Positions 1-9,160 of a stretch of DNA of 46,467 bases are shown piece by piece. This DNA is from an uncultured Aureimonas sp. Its GTDB lineage: Bacteria > Pseudomonadota > Alphaproteobacteria > Rhizobiales > Rhizobiaceae. The position numbers and the translations under genes were made by a program. Each line of letters opens with the position of its first letter. Positions within the stretch are counted from its first letter, which is position 1. The DNA lies in NCBI RefSeq assembly GCF_913775355.1, contig NZ_CAJYIU010000047.1, positions 1 through 46,467 of the forward strand, written 5' to 3'. The notes beneath the pieces are model-generated. The model searched no databases, was not told the origin of the DNA, and was given only the letters and a program-made list of their open reading frames with translations.

Positions 1-842
1 GCGGTGCGATCCGGGCCTTCGATGCCCCGATGTTCGAGCGGGTCCGGGCACGCCAGAGCATGAAGCAGGACCTCGGCGGCGCTCTGGAGCGGGGCGAGCT
101 TCGCCTCGTCTACCAGCCGATCCTCGACCTTTCGTCCGATGGGATCGTCGGATTCGAGGCCCTCCTGCGCTGGCGGCATCCGGAGCGGGGCGAGGTGTCC
201 CCGGCCGAGTTCATTCCGCTGGCGGAGGAAACGGGCCTGATCGTACCGATCGGCGACTGGGTTCTGGAGACCGCCTGCCGCGAGGCTGCGGCCTGGCCGC
301 CCGGCGTGACGGTGGCGGTCAACGTGTCGGCGGTCCAGTTCCGCGACGAGACGCTGCCGCTGCGGGTCATGCAGGCGCTCTGCCGCTCAGGCGCCGCGGC
401 GACGCGGCTGGAGCTCGAGATCACCGAGTCGGTGCTGATGAGCGACAGCGAGCAGAACATGCGCACGCTCCACGCCCTCCGCCAGGCGGGCATCCGCATC
501 GCGCTCGACGACTTCGGCACCGGCTTCTCGTCGCTGTCCTATCTGCGCCGCTTCCCCTTCGACAAGCTGAAGCTCGACCGATCCTTCGTCGGCGACATCG
601 GGCGCTCGGCGGAGGCGGAGGCGATCATCCGCGCGGCCGGCGAGATGGGACGGGCCCTGCGGATGACGACGACCGCGGAAGGGGTCGAGACGCCGGAGCA
701 GCTCGACTGGCTGCGGCGCAACGGCTGGGCACAGGCGCAGGGCTATCTGATCGGACGCCCGCTCGAGCGCGCCGACGTGCCGGCCCGACTGCCGGGCCTC
801 GAGGATCGCCCCGCCGCCTCGCCGCGGCTCGCCGTCCCCTGA
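1..842 (+). CDS. GGDEF-EAL protein, C-terminal EAL domain (5' end outside window)
   Basis: The reading frame is open from the first bases and runs to a TGA at 840-842, so this is the 3' part of a larger gene. The first residues look like the linker that follows a GGDEF domain; the rest is a complete EAL domain, which hydrolyses c-di-GMP to pGpG. The motifs needed for an active enzyme are visible: EALLRW, NVSAVQF, ITES, LDDFGTGFSSLSYL, KLDRSF and TAEGVET. The EAL part closely resembles that of the complete GGDEF-EAL gene at 2.7-4.3 kb, suggesting the two are paralogues. No transmembrane segment lies in the visible part. The ATG at 30 is probably internal, not the true start. Activity is inferred from motifs only. 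Confidence 0.9.
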   Translation, partial: GAIRAFDAPMFERVRARQSMKQDLGGALERGELRLVYQPILDLSSDGIVGFEALLRWRHPERGEVSPAEFIPLAEETGLIVPIGDWVLETACREAAAWPPGVTVAVNVSAVQFRDETLPLRVMQALCRSGAAATRLELEITESVLMSDSEQNMRTLHALRQAGIRIALDDFGTGFSSLSYLRRFPFDKLKLDRSFVGDIGRSAEAEAIIRAAGEMGRALRMTTTAEGVETPEQLDWLRRNGWAQAQGYLIGRPLERADVPARLPGLEDRPAASPRLAVP

Positions 843-849
843 CGCCCGC

Positions 850-2433
850 TCACCCCTTGGCGGCGATGGCGCCGAGCTCTTCCAGGTCGAGGTCGCGCTC
901 GAGATCGTGCAGGGTCTCGTCGTCGATCTGGTGCGTCCGGTGGAGGCGGACGAGTTCGGCCCGGCCGGCGGCGATGGCGGCGAGGATCACGTCGAAATGG
1001 GCCATGATGCTTTCGTCGCGCTCGGCCGCGTCGCCGGTGAAGTCGGCCGAGAGCGACGCGCGGCGGCGGTAGCTGTCGAGAAGGCGCGGATGAAGAAGCG
1101 TGCCGTCGGCGGAGAAGGCCTGCCGCTCGACCGCCGCGAGCTGCGCCTTCACCATCGCCGCCTCCGCCGCGAAGAGATCGAGCGGGGGATGGGCGCGCTC
1201 GTCCTCCGACAGGCCGGCCCAGCGGATCACGAGGCCGAGCGTCGTACCCTGGACGAGCACGGTGACGAGGATCGCGGCGAAGGCGACCACCAGCATGAGG
1301 TCGCGCCCGGGCATCGTCTCGGGCAGCGAGAGCGCGACGGCCAGCGTCACCACGCCGCGCATGCCCGCCCAGCTCATCACCGTGGCGGCGCGCCCGCCGA
1401 GCGGTTCGGCGCTGCCGGCGCCGCGACGGTGCAGGCGGCCGAGCACCGCGTCGGCCCCGAACACCCAGGCAAAGCGCGCCAGCGTCATGGCGGCGATCAC
1501 CGCGGCGACCGCGCCCGCCATGTCCGTCCAGACGACCCCGATGCCGCCGACGCGCTCCAGGACGCCGCGCAGCGACAGCCCGATGAGGACGAACACGGCC
1601 GCCTCGAGGAGAAAGATCAGGACCTGCCAGAACGCCACGCCGCGCAGCCGCACGCTCGCGGTGAAGACGGTGTGCTGGTACCAGCCGCAGACGAGGCCGG
1701 CCGTGACCGTGGCGATGACGCCCGATACGTGAACGAGTTCGCCCACGAGATAGCTCACCCAGCAGACGAGGACCGAGGCCGCGATCATCAGGTAGTCGTC
1801 GCCGAGGCGACGCAGCACGAGGACCCAGAGCGCGCCGATCGCACTGCCCACCGCGAGCCCGCCGCCGACGAGGAGCGTGAAGCTGCCGAGCGCCTCGCCG
1901 AGGCTGAACGTGCCCGTCAGCGTCGCGGCGACCGCAAGGCGGAAGAGGACGAGGCCGGTCGCGTCGTTGAGAAGGCTCTCGCCCTCGAGCAGCGTCGCCA
2001 GCCGGCGCGGTAGCTTCACCCGCTGCAGGACGGCGCGCGCCGAGACCGCGTCCGGCGGCGAGACGATGGCGCCGAGCGCGATGCAGGCGGCCCAGGGCAG
2101 TTCCGGCACGACGGCCTTGGCCGCCAGCGCGACGGCGGCCGTCGTGAACAGCACCGCACCGATCGCCAGCGAGGCGATGCCCGCCAGATGCCGACGGAAG
2201 GGCGCCAGCGCCGTGAACCACGCGCCGTCCATCAGGAGCGGCGGCAGGAAGACGACGAGCACCAGTTCGGGGTCGAGCTCGACCGGCGGCAGTCCGGGCA
2301 CGAAGGCGAGGGTGCCGCCGCCGATCAGAAGGGCCACGGCCGGGGGCAGCGACAGGCGCTGCGCGATGTAGTGCAGCACCAGCACCGCCACGAACATCGC
2401 GACGATGACCTCGAAGAGTTCGACTGGATGCAT
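850..2433 (-). CDS. CPA1-family Na+/H+ antiporter
   Basis: A 527-residue inner-membrane cation/proton antiporter of the CPA1 (NhaP/NHE-like) family. About twelve hydrophobic segments fill residues 5-400, followed by a hydrophilic cytoplasmic tail of about 120 residues rich in charged helices. The transport-site motifs are visible as SPPDAV near residues 125-130 and ESLLNDATGLV near residues 152-162, with Asn156-Asp157; a later SWAGMRGVVTLAVAL segment is also typical. The ATG at 2433 (MHPVEL) was chosen because it begins just before the first hydrophobic helix; an alternative ATG lies at 2469. The gene is convergent with the upstream EAL gene (7-nt gap) and divergent from the GGDEF-EAL gene. 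A much longer open frame continues antisense to that gene and is a high-GC artefact. The exported ion cannot be told from sequence. Confidence 0.9.
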   Translation of the reverse strand: MHPVELFEVIVAMFVAVLVLHYIAQRLSLPPAVALLIGGGTLAFVPGLPPVELDPELVLVVFLPPLLMDGAWFTALAPFRRHLAGIASLAIGAVLFTTAAVALAAKAVVPELPWAACIALGAIVSPPDAVSARAVLQRVKLPRRLATLLEGESLLNDATGLVLFRLAVAATLTGTFSLGEALGSFTLLVGGGLAVGSAIGALWVLVLRRLGDDYLMIAASVLVCWVSYLVGELVHVSGVIATVTAGLVCGWYQHTVFTASVRLRGVAFWQVLIFLLEAAVFVLIGLSLRGVLERVGGIGVVWTDMAGAVAAVIAAMTLARFAWVFGADAVLGRLHRRGAGSAEPLGGRAATVMSWAGMRGVVTLAVALSLPETMPGRDLMLVVAFAAILVTVLVQGTTLGLVIRWAGLSEDERAHPPLDLFAAEAAMVKAQLAAVERQAFSADGTLLHPRLLDSYRRRASLSADFTGDAAERDESIMAHFDVILAAIAAGRAELVRLHRTHQIDDETLHDLERDLDLEELGAIAAKG

Positions 2434-2673
2434 GTCTTGTCTCGCCAGGGCGGGAAGGGGTCCGCGCATCCTTGCGGCAAAGCGCGGGCGACCGCCAGCC
2501 GGCATGGGCGATCGCGAACGGGTTCCGTCGCCGGGACGGCCGCGTGCCACCGCGGCATTCCCCGGGGCGAGAGGTAAGAAGGGCGAAAATGTCGGAAGGC
2601 GCGACGCGATCGGCCGGTGCGACCCCTCTTCGCTAACCTTTGCCTGCGATGTTCGCGGCTCCCTTGCCATCAC

Positions 2674-4323
2674 ATGGACGCCGCCATGAACGTTCCCAAT
2701 TCCCCGGTGCCGGCGGCGGCCGTGTCGGCTCTCGAGGCGCCCGGTTTCGAGCTGATGCTCCAGGCGCTTCCCCATCCGGTGCTGGCGGTGGATGCCGGGG
2801 GGACCGTGACCTATGCCAATGCGGCGGCCGAAGCGGCCTTCGGCGGATGGGTCGTCGGGCTGAACGTGCGCGACCTCGGCTCCGGCCTCGCGCTCCCCGC
2901 GCCCGACCAGAACCGGGGCGCCGCCACGACGCTCGCGACGAAGGAGGACGTGTCCTACGACGCGACCCTCGCGCCGCTCGGGGAGGGCCGGTTCGTGGTC
3001 GATCTGCGCCCCTCGGCCGCGTCGGATCGCCCGGCCATCGCCGCGGACCTCGACGACCTGACGGGACTGGCGAAGCGCAACATGTTCCTGTCGCACCTCG
3101 CGGGCGCGCTCGCCCGCAGCGAGGCGGTGCCGGTCGCGGTCCACTGCCTCGACCTCGACCGCTTCAAGATGATCAACGACATGCTCGGACACGGGATCGG
3201 CGATCTCCTCCTGAAGAAGGTCGCCGACCGGCTGGTCAGCGCCTGCCGCAAGGGCGACGTCGTGGCGCGGCTCGGCGGCGACGAGTTCGTGGTTCTGCAG
3301 GTGGGCGTGCGCGAGGCGGCGGATGCCGAGAAGCTGGCGGCGCGGATCGTCGATCTCGTCGGGCGGACCTACGTCCTCAGCGGCCACACGATCAACATCG
3401 GGGCGAGCGTCGGCGTCGCGCTGCAGGGCGACGTCACGCAGGCGCGCGACATGCTGCGCAACGGCGATCTCGCCCTCTACGAGGCCAAGCGCGCCGGTCG
3501 CGGCCGATACCGCCTGTTCGAGGCCGGCATGGACGATCTCCTGCACAGGCGTCGGGAGATGGAGATCGACCTTCGACGGGCGCTCGCGCTGAAGCAGTTC
3601 GAGCTGAACTTCCAGCCCTTCCTCGATCTCGCGACCGACACCTGCATCGGGTTCGAGGCGCTCCTGCGCTGGAAGCACCCGACGAAAGGGTACGTGCCGC
3701 CGCTCGACTTCATCTTCTTGGCCGAGGAGAACGGCCTGATCGTCAAGATCGGCGAATGGGTGCTGCGGACCGCCTGCGCCGAGGCGGCGTCCTGGCCGGG
3801 CGAGATGATCGTCGCGGTCAACGTCTCGCCGCTCCAGTTCAAGGCGGACACGCTGCTCGCCACCGTCGCCTCGGCGCTCGAGAGGTCGGGCCTGCCCGCC
3901 CACCGGCTGGAGATCGAGATCACCGAGGGGGTTCTCCTCGACGACACCGACAACGTCCTGAGGACGCTCGCGGCCCTCAGCGACATCGGCGTCAAGATAT
4001 CGATGGACGACTTCGGCACCGGCTATTCGTCGCTCAGCTATCTCCAGAAGTTTCCGTTCAACAAGATCAAGATCGACCGCTCCTTCGTCGCCGACGCGAG
4101 TGCCGACAGCGAGGCGATCCTGCGCGCCGTCGCGGGGCTCGGCGCCAGCCTCGGCATGGCGATCACGGCCGAGGGCGTCGAGACCGCCGAACAGCTCGCG
4201 CGCATCCGGGAGGAGCGCTGCACGCACGTCCAAGGCTACCTGACGGGCCGCCCGATGCCGGCCGGCCAGGTCGAAGCCTTCCTGACCCAGCACATCAAGG
4301 ACCGAGAGGGACACGTCCGATGA
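2674..4323 (+). CDS. PAS-like GGDEF-EAL bifunctional c-di-GMP protein
   Basis: About 549 residues, apparently cytoplasmic. A short PAS-like N-terminal region (roughly residues 20-100) precedes a diguanylate cyclase domain with an intact GGDEF active site at residues 201-205 and an RxxD product-inhibition site (RKGD, residues 192-195) exactly five residues before it. The EAL phosphodiesterase domain follows, with E328-A329-L330 and intact NVSPLQF, ITEG, MDDFGTGYSSLSYL, KIDRSF and TAEGVET motifs. Both activities could therefore be functional, with the net sign set by an input. The start at 2674 (MDAAMN) or the ATG at 2686 is preferred over 2617 because upstream residues look non-coding; no strong ribosome-binding site is seen at either. 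The stop overlaps the next start as ATGA, so the BLUF protein is probably translationally coupled and may be the light input. Confidence 0.93.
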   Translation: MDAAMNVPNSPVPAAAVSALEAPGFELMLQALPHPVLAVDAGGTVTYANAAAEAAFGGWVVGLNVRDLGSGLALPAPDQNRGAATTLATKEDVSYDATLAPLGEGRFVVDLRPSAASDRPAIAADLDDLTGLAKRNMFLSHLAGALARSEAVPVAVHCLDLDRFKMINDMLGHGIGDLLLKKVADRLVSACRKGDVVARLGGDEFVVLQVGVREAADAEKLAARIVDLVGRTYVLSGHTINIGASVGVALQGDVTQARDMLRNGDLALYEAKRAGRGRYRLFEAGMDDLLHRRREMEIDLRRALALKQFELNFQPFLDLATDTCIGFEALLRWKHPTKGYVPPLDFIFLAEENGLIVKIGEWVLRTACAEAASWPGEMIVAVNVSPLQFKADTLLATVASALERSGLPAHRLEIEITEGVLLDDTDNVLRTLAALSDIGVKISMDDFGTGYSSLSYLQKFPFNKIKIDRSFVADASADSEAILRAVAGLGASLGMAITAEGVETAEQLARIREERCTHVQGYLTGRPMPAGQVEAFLTQHIKDREGHVR

Positions 4324-4760
4324 CCGCCAGCCTGCATCGCCTCGTCTACTACAGCCGCAACCACATTTCCGGCGACGCCCCGGCATTCGCGGCCCATGTC
4401 GGCGACATCCTCGCCCGCAGCCGGACGAACAACGCGCGCGACGGGATCACCGGCGCGCTTCTCTTCAACGCCGGCTGCTTCGCGCAGGTCCTCGAAGGCC
4501 CGCTCGCCACCATCGAGGCCGCTTTCGAGCGGATCCAGCAGGACGAACGGCACGGCGACGTGGCGCTCCTCGCCCTCGATCCCATCGCCGCGCGCAGCTT
4601 CCCGAACTGGGCGATGGGCTTCGTCGGCGCATCGGACCGGGATGCCGAGCGCTTCCGGACCGTCGGCGCATCGAGCGGCTTCGACCCGTCACGCCTCAGC
4701 GGCGATGAGATCCACACGCTCCTGCGCGACCTGACGATCGAGGAGGAAGCGGCGGCCTGA
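4320..4760 (+). CDS. BLUF-domain blue-light photoreceptor
   Basis: A 146-residue stand-alone BLUF protein, a family that binds FAD and senses blue light. The flavin-pocket residues expected for the family are visible: Tyr10 (LVYYS), Asn37/Asn38, Gln56 in the GCFAQVLEG segment, and Trp97 and Met99 in FPNWAMGF. RHGDVALL and the conserved GITGALLFN segment also fit. Nothing but a short tail of about 40 residues follows the domain, so output must go through a partner. Its ATG overlaps the TGA of the preceding GGDEF-EAL gene (ATGA), which makes that c-di-GMP enzyme the obvious partner by inference. The gene is convergent with the downstream MFS gene (18-nt gap). Family assignment is secure; the partnership is not demonstrated. 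Confidence 0.95.
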   Translation: MTASLHRLVYYSRNHISGDAPAFAAHVGDILARSRTNNARDGITGALLFNAGCFAQVLEGPLATIEAAFERIQQDERHGDVALLALDPIAARSFPNWAMGFVGASDRDAERFRTVGASSGFDPSRLSGDEIHTLLRDLTIEEEAAA

Positions 4761-4772
4761 ACCGCCTTAGGC
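4751..4772. terminator. possible bidirectional hairpin between convergent genes
   Basis: A 6-bp stem (CGGCCT/AGGCCG) with a 10-nt loop spans the end of the BLUF gene and the short gap before the convergent efflux gene. There is no T-tract, so it could only be a weak terminator or transcript-end stabiliser. Confidence 0.25.
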
Positions 4773-4778
4773 CGTCGC

Positions 4779-6377
4779 TCAGTGGGCGCCGGCCGGCGCG
4801 CCTCCGCCCGGCTTCACGTTGCGCAGGATCAGCGCCAGCGGCACCGCGCAGAGCGAGATCAGCATCAGGACGTGGAACACGTCGATGTAGGCGAGATAGC
4901 CGACCTGCTGTTGAAGCGTCTGCCCGATCAACGCGATGGCGCCCTGCTCGGCGTCGGGCGCCGAGAGGCCGCGCGCGCGCAGCATGGCGACCGTCGCCTC
5001 CATCGTCTGGTGATAGGCCGGGCTCGACGGCGTGATGTGCTCGACCAGCCGGCTCTGGTGGAACTGCTCGCGGAAGGCCAGCGTGTTCTGCGCGATCGAC
5101 ACGCCGATCGAGCCGCCGACATTGCGCGCAACGTTGATGAGGGCCGAGGCCTGGTCGGTCTTGTTCTTCGGGATGCCGTCGTAGGACGCGGTGGTGATCG
5201 GGATGAAGATCAGGGGCAGGCCGAGGCCGACGAAGATGCGCGACCAGACGAAGTAGCCGAAGTTGGCGTCGGGCGAGAGGCGCGTGAGATCCCACATGGC
5301 GGCGGCCACGATCGCCGCGCCGAGCGCGATGAGGTATTTCGGCTGCACGACCGCGGTCACCCGCCCGACCACGAACATCATGGTCATGGTGACGATGCCG
5401 CCCGGCGAGAGAGCCATGCCCGCCCAGGTCGCCGTGTAGCTGTAGAAGCTCTGCAGGAGTTCGGGCACAAACTGGGTCGTCGCGATGAGGATCGCGCCGG
5501 TCGCCATCATCACGAGGAAGCACGAGCCGAACTGCCGGCTGGCCACCATCCGCAGATCCACCACCGGGTTCTCGTGACGAAGCTCCCACGGGATCATGAA
5601 CAGGAAGGCGAGGACGCAGACCGTCGCCGAGACGATGATGAAGTTCGAGCCGAACCAGTCCTCCGTCTGGCCGCGGTCGAGCACGAGCTCCAGGGCGCCG
5701 AGGAAGGTCGCGACGGCGAGGAAGCCGACGATGTCGAAGCGGATGCCCTTCTTGCGGATCGCCTCGCGCTCCTGCCGCGCCTCGTCGGATTCGGTGACGA
5801 GGAACCAGACCAGCGCGAAGGCGAGGACGCCGACCGGACCGTTGATCAGGAAGCACCAGTGCCAGGAGACATTGTCCGACAGCCAGCCGCCGAGCGTCGG
5901 GCCGACAACGGGCGCGACGACGACCGCGACGCCGAAGAGCGCGAAGGCCTGGCCGCGCTTTTCCGGCGGGAACGAGTCCGCGAGGATCGACTGCGAGATC
6001 GGCACCATGCCGCCGCCCGCGAACCCCTGCAGGATGCGGAAGAACAGGAGCGACTCGATGTTCCAGGCGAGACCGCACAGGACCGAGGAGATCGTGAAGA
6101 CCGCAAGGCAGGCGAGATAGAAGCGCTTGCGCCCGTAGCGCTTGGCGATGAAGGAGGAGGCCGTCAGCGTGATGGCGTTGGAGACGAGATAGGTCGTCAC
6201 CACCCACGAGGCCTCGTCCGACGAAACGCCGAGGCCCCCCGAGATATAGCGCAGCGCGACGTTGGCGATCGTCGTGTCGAGCACCTCCATGAAGGTCGCG
6301 ATCGACACGACGACGGCGATCACCCACGGATTGCCGGCGCCCGCCGACTTGGCGGGGGCGGCGGTCACGGCCGACAC
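4779..6377 (-). CDS. emrB: EmrB/QacA-type (DHA2) multidrug efflux MFS transporter
   Basis: A 532-residue drug:H+ antiporter of the 14-helix DHA2 family. Visible hallmarks are the TM1 motif LDTTIANVAL, the loop motif FIAKRYGRKRFY (motif A), RILQGFAGGGMVPISQSIL (motif B/D region) and VAPVVGPTLGGWLSD (motif C of antiporters). It probably works with the EmrA-like adaptor encoded directly upstream to expel hydrophobic compounds across both membranes. The start is GTG at 6377, five bases after the emrA stop, with an AAGGA ribosome-binding sequence inside the end of emrA; the two genes are one operon. No local regulator gene is adjacent. Substrates cannot be predicted from the sequence. Confidence 0.93.
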   Translation of the reverse strand: MSAVTAAPAKSAGAGNPWVIAVVVSIATFMEVLDTTIANVALRYISGGLGVSSDEASWVVTTYLVSNAITLTASSFIAKRYGRKRFYLACLAVFTISSVLCGLAWNIESLLFFRILQGFAGGGMVPISQSILADSFPPEKRGQAFALFGVAVVVAPVVGPTLGGWLSDNVSWHWCFLINGPVGVLAFALVWFLVTESDEARQEREAIRKKGIRFDIVGFLAVATFLGALELVLDRGQTEDWFGSNFIIVSATVCVLAFLFMIPWELRHENPVVDLRMVASRQFGSCFLVMMATGAILIATTQFVPELLQSFYSYTATWAGMALSPGGIVTMTMMFVVGRVTAVVQPKYLIALGAAIVAAAMWDLTRLSPDANFGYFVWSRIFVGLGLPLIFIPITTASYDGIPKNKTDQASALINVARNVGGSIGVSIAQNTLAFREQFHQSRLVEHITPSSPAYHQTMEATVAMLRARGLSAPDAEQGAIALIGQTLQQQVGYLAYIDVFHVLMLISLCAVPLALILRNVKPGGGAPAGAH

Positions 6378-6382
6378 CGGCG

Positions 6383-7687
6383 TCAGTCCTTGGTCGGGCG
6401 AACGGTGACGGTCGGCACGACCGACATGCCCGGGCCGATCGAGACGTCCTGCGGCCAGCCGTCGGCCACGATCTTCACCGGCACGCGCTGCACGACCTTC
6501 ACGTAGTTGCCGGTCGCGTTCTCGGCCGGCAGCAGCGAGAAGGCGGTGCCCGAGCCGGGCTGCACGGAATCGACATGGCCGCGGATCTTGTGGTCCGGAT
6601 AGGCGTCGATGCGGATGTCGACGGGCTGGCCCGGCCGCATGTCGGTGATCTGCGTCTCCTTGAAGTTGGCGGTCACCCAGATGTCGTCGGGGACGAACAT
6701 GGCGACGCTCTGCCCGGTCTGCACATACTGGCCGACCGCGCCGGTGAGCTTGACGACGCGGCCCGGCTGGGCGGCGGTAACGGTGACGTAGGACAGGTTG
6801 AGCCGCGCCTGCACGGCCTGCGCATTGGCCTCGCGCAGGTCCGCGACCGAGGTGGCGCGCTGCGCCTGGAGCGAGCCGACCTGCTTGTCCGCCGCGGTGA
6901 CGGCGGCGCGCGAGCGGTTCAGTTCGGCCTGCGCCTGACGCAGGTTCGAGGTCTGCTGCTGCGCGGTCTGCACCGTGCCGGCGCCCGAGCGGACGAGCTG
7001 CTGCGCGCGGGCGGCTTCCTCCTGCGCGAACTGGACGCTCGCCTCGTTCTGTGCGACGGCGGCCTGCGCCTCGCTGACCTGCGCCTGCTGTGCGGCAATC
7101 TGCGCGTCCGCGCCGCTGATCGCGGCCTGCGCGGCCGCGATGCGCGCGTCCGCCTCGTCGACGGCAGCCTGGTAGTCGCGCGGATCGATGCGCAGGATGA
7201 CGTCGCCCGCCTCGACATGCTCGTTGTCGGATACGGGCACTTCGGAGACATAGCCCGCGACCTGCGGCGAGACGGCGAACTGGCGGGAATCGATGAAGGC
7301 GTCGTCGGTCGATTCGTAAGGGTAGATCGCCGTCTGCCAGTAGACATAGCCGCCGACGGCAGCGGCGACGATCGCGACCAGCACCAGAAGCACGATGAAC
7401 GGATGCCGGCGCAGGATCGAGGGGCGCTTGGCCGTTGTGTCGGCGGTCTCCTCGGCCTTGCCGTCATCGCCCGCGTCCGGCTTCGCCTCGTCGCCGGCGT
7501 CGGCGCGGCCCTTCTCGGCCGCCGGCTTCTTGTCCCGCGTATCCGGCGCGCGGGCCTCGGCGTGATCCCGCTCGCCCGCGCGCGCTTCCGGATTGATCGC
7601 GATCGAGCCCTCGGCATCACCGTTGGCCCATGGGAGGCGGGATTCGTCGAGCATGGCGCGAGGTCCGAGAAGCGAGCGTTCCGGCAT
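6383..7687 (-). CDS. emrA: EmrA-like HlyD-family membrane fusion protein
   Basis: Up to 434 residues. An unusually long acidic, Ala/Glu/Asp/Lys-rich cytoplasmic N-terminus (about 85 residues) precedes one transmembrane helix (IVLLVLVAIVAAAVGGYVYW). A biotinyl-lipoyl-like segment (ESTDDAFIDS, VAGYVSEVPVSDNEHVEAGD) follows, then a long Ala/Gln-rich coiled-coil hairpin (about residues 165-285), the second lipoyl half, and a beta-barrel with VTANFKETQI. This is the periplasmic adaptor that links the inner-membrane EmrB pump to an outer-membrane channel. It is the first gene of the emrA-emrB operon. The ATG at 7687 is used; ATG at 7654 (MLDESR) is possible and neither has a strong ribosome-binding site. 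Confidence 0.92.
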   Translation of the reverse strand: MPERSLLGPRAMLDESRLPWANGDAEGSIAINPEARAGERDHAEARAPDTRDKKPAAEKGRADAGDEAKPDAGDDGKAEETADTTAKRPSILRRHPFIVLLVLVAIVAAAVGGYVYWQTAIYPYESTDDAFIDSRQFAVSPQVAGYVSEVPVSDNEHVEAGDVILRIDPRDYQAAVDEADARIAAAQAAISGADAQIAAQQAQVSEAQAAVAQNEASVQFAQEEAARAQQLVRSGAGTVQTAQQQTSNLRQAQAELNRSRAAVTAADKQVGSLQAQRATSVADLREANAQAVQARLNLSYVTVTAAQPGRVVKLTGAVGQYVQTGQSVAMFVPDDIWVTANFKETQITDMRPGQPVDIRIDAYPDHKIRGHVDSVQPGSGTAFSLLPAENATGNYVKVVQRVPVKIVADGWPQDVSIGPGMSVVPTVTVRPTKD

Positions 7688-7819
7688 GAGGTGTCCGGAT
7701 CAAACGACGCGCACGCAAATGTGTTCCGCCGCGACCCAATCCGCCGGGCGGTCAGGCTTTCCGTCGCGGACCGCCGCGCGGCGGTCCGGGCTCTCCGTCC
7801 TGGCGGATCGGGGGAGCGG

Positions 7820-8512
7820 TCAGTAGCCGCCGACGGCTGTCTCCCTCGCTGCGCCGACGATCGCGACGCTGGCGCTCGCGCCGATGCGGTTCGCCCCCGC
7901 CGCGACCATGGCGCGCGCCGCTTCCGCCGTGCGGATGCCGCCCGACGCCTTGACGCCGATGCGGGGCCCGACCGTCTGCCGCATGAGCGCCACGACCTCC
8001 GGACTCGCGCCGCCGGTCGAGAAGCCGGTCGAGGTCTTGACGAAGTCCGCGCCGATCTCGGCCGCGATCCGGCAGGCCGCGACGATCTGCGCCTCGTCGA
8101 GGAGGCAGGTCTCGAGGATCACCTTGAGGACTCGGCCCGCCGAGGCCTCGCGCACGGCCGCCATGTCGGCCCGCACGCGGTCGAGGTCGCCCTCGCGCAG
8201 TGCGCCGATGTCGAGCACCATGTCGAGTTCGTCGGCGCCCTCAGAGACGAGCCATGCCGCTTCCGCCGCCTTCGCCCCCGCGCCGCCCGCCCCGAGCGGG
8301 AAGCCGAGAACGGCGCAGGTCTTCACCGGCGTGCCTTTCAGGCGCGCCGCGACGAAGGCGACATGGACGCCGTTGACGCAGACCGAGGCGAACCCGTTCG
8401 CCACCGCCTCGTCGCAGTGGCGCGCGACGTCGGCGCGCGAGGCCTCGGGCTTCAGCACCGTGTGGTCGATCAGCCCGGCCAGATCGCCTGTCGTCGCCGC
8501 GTCGTTCTGCAT
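7820..8512 (-). CDS. deoC: deoxyribose-phosphate aldolase
   Basis: A 230-residue class I aldolase that cleaves 2-deoxy-D-ribose 5-phosphate to glyceraldehyde 3-phosphate and acetaldehyde in deoxynucleoside breakdown. The Schiff-base lysine lies in the FVKTSTGFS segment (Lys159). The second active-site lysine is in GVKASGGIR (Lys188) and the acidic residue in ELDMV (Asp97). Length and the LIDHTVLKP N-terminus match the bacterial family. The ATG at 8512 follows a strong GGGAGG ribosome-binding site. The gene is apparently monocistronic; no deoA, deoB or nucleoside kinase gene lies nearby. It is divergent from the GNAT gene. Confidence 0.96.
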   Translation of the reverse strand: MQNDAATTGDLAGLIDHTVLKPEASRADVARHCDEAVANGFASVCVNGVHVAFVAARLKGTPVKTCAVLGFPLGAGGAGAKAAEAAWLVSEGADELDMVLDIGALREGDLDRVRADMAAVREASAGRVLKVILETCLLDEAQIVAACRIAAEIGADFVKTSTGFSTGGASPEVVALMRQTVGPRIGVKASGGIRTAEAARAMVAAGANRIGASASVAIVGAARETAVGGY

Positions 8513-8677
8513 GAGACCTCCCGCCTCTTCTCGTGTCTGCGGCCTCTATACCCCAGAAACCGGACCGGCGCCTCCCGGCCGATGCCGTGGCGAGGCCTGC
8601 CGGGGAACGGCCGGCGAGGAACGATCCGTCCCGCACCGCATCTTTTCTTTTGGAAACGCGCGTCCTATCCGTCCGCC

Positions 8678-9160
8678 ATGCACATTCGACCTGCCCGCCC
8701 GGACGACGCCGCCGCCATCCTCGCCGCCCTTCGCCCCGTCGTCGCGGCGGGCGAGACCTATGCGCTGGACCCGCGCATGAGCGACGACGAGCTCGTCGCC
8801 TACTGGACCGCGCCGGACAAGCACACCTTCGTGGCGGAGGAGGACGGCACGCTTCTCGGGACCTACTACATCCGGACGAACCAGGCCGGCGGCGGGAGCC
8901 ACGTGTGCAATTGCGGCTACGTCACCGCCGAGGCCGCCACCGGACGTGGCGTCGCCCGCCTGATGTGCACCGATTCGCTCGAACGCGCGCGCGCGCTCGG
9001 CTACGAGGCGATGCAGTTCAATTTCGTGGTCAGCAGCAACGTTCGCGCCGTCGGCCTGTGGGGCGCGATGGGCTTCGAGACGGTCGGGCGGCTGCCCGGC
9101 GCCTTCCGGCACCCGGCGCTCGGCGCCGTCGACGCGCTGGTGATGTACCGGACCCTCTGA
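8678..9160 (+). CDS. GNAT-family N-acetyltransferase
   Basis: A 160-residue single-domain GNAT enzyme transferring an acetyl group from acetyl-CoA to an unknown amine. It begins MHIRPARPDDAAAI and carries the acetyl-CoA-binding loop TGRGVARLM, followed by the usual helix and the C-terminal strand with SSNVRAVGLWGAMGFETVG. The length is typical of a RimI/phosphinothricin-type GNAT. It is divergent from deoC (165-nt gap) and has no clear operon partner. The substrate is unknown. It is unrelated in architecture to the two-domain GNAT at 11.1 kb. Confidence 0.88.
   Translation: MHIRPARPDDAAAILAALRPVVAAGETYALDPRMSDDELVAYWTAPDKHTFVAEEDGTLLGTYYIRTNQAGGGSHVCNCGYVTAEAATGRGVARLMCTDSLERARALGYEAMQFNFVVSSNVRAVGLWGAMGFETVGRLPGAFRHPALGAVDALVMYRTL

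Noticed and set aside
2434-4386. Extension of the antiporter frame upstream, antisense to the GGDEF-EAL gene
   Set aside because: The residues upstream of MHPVEL are low-complexity and antisense to conserved GGDEF and EAL motifs; the antiporter has a normal start at 2433.
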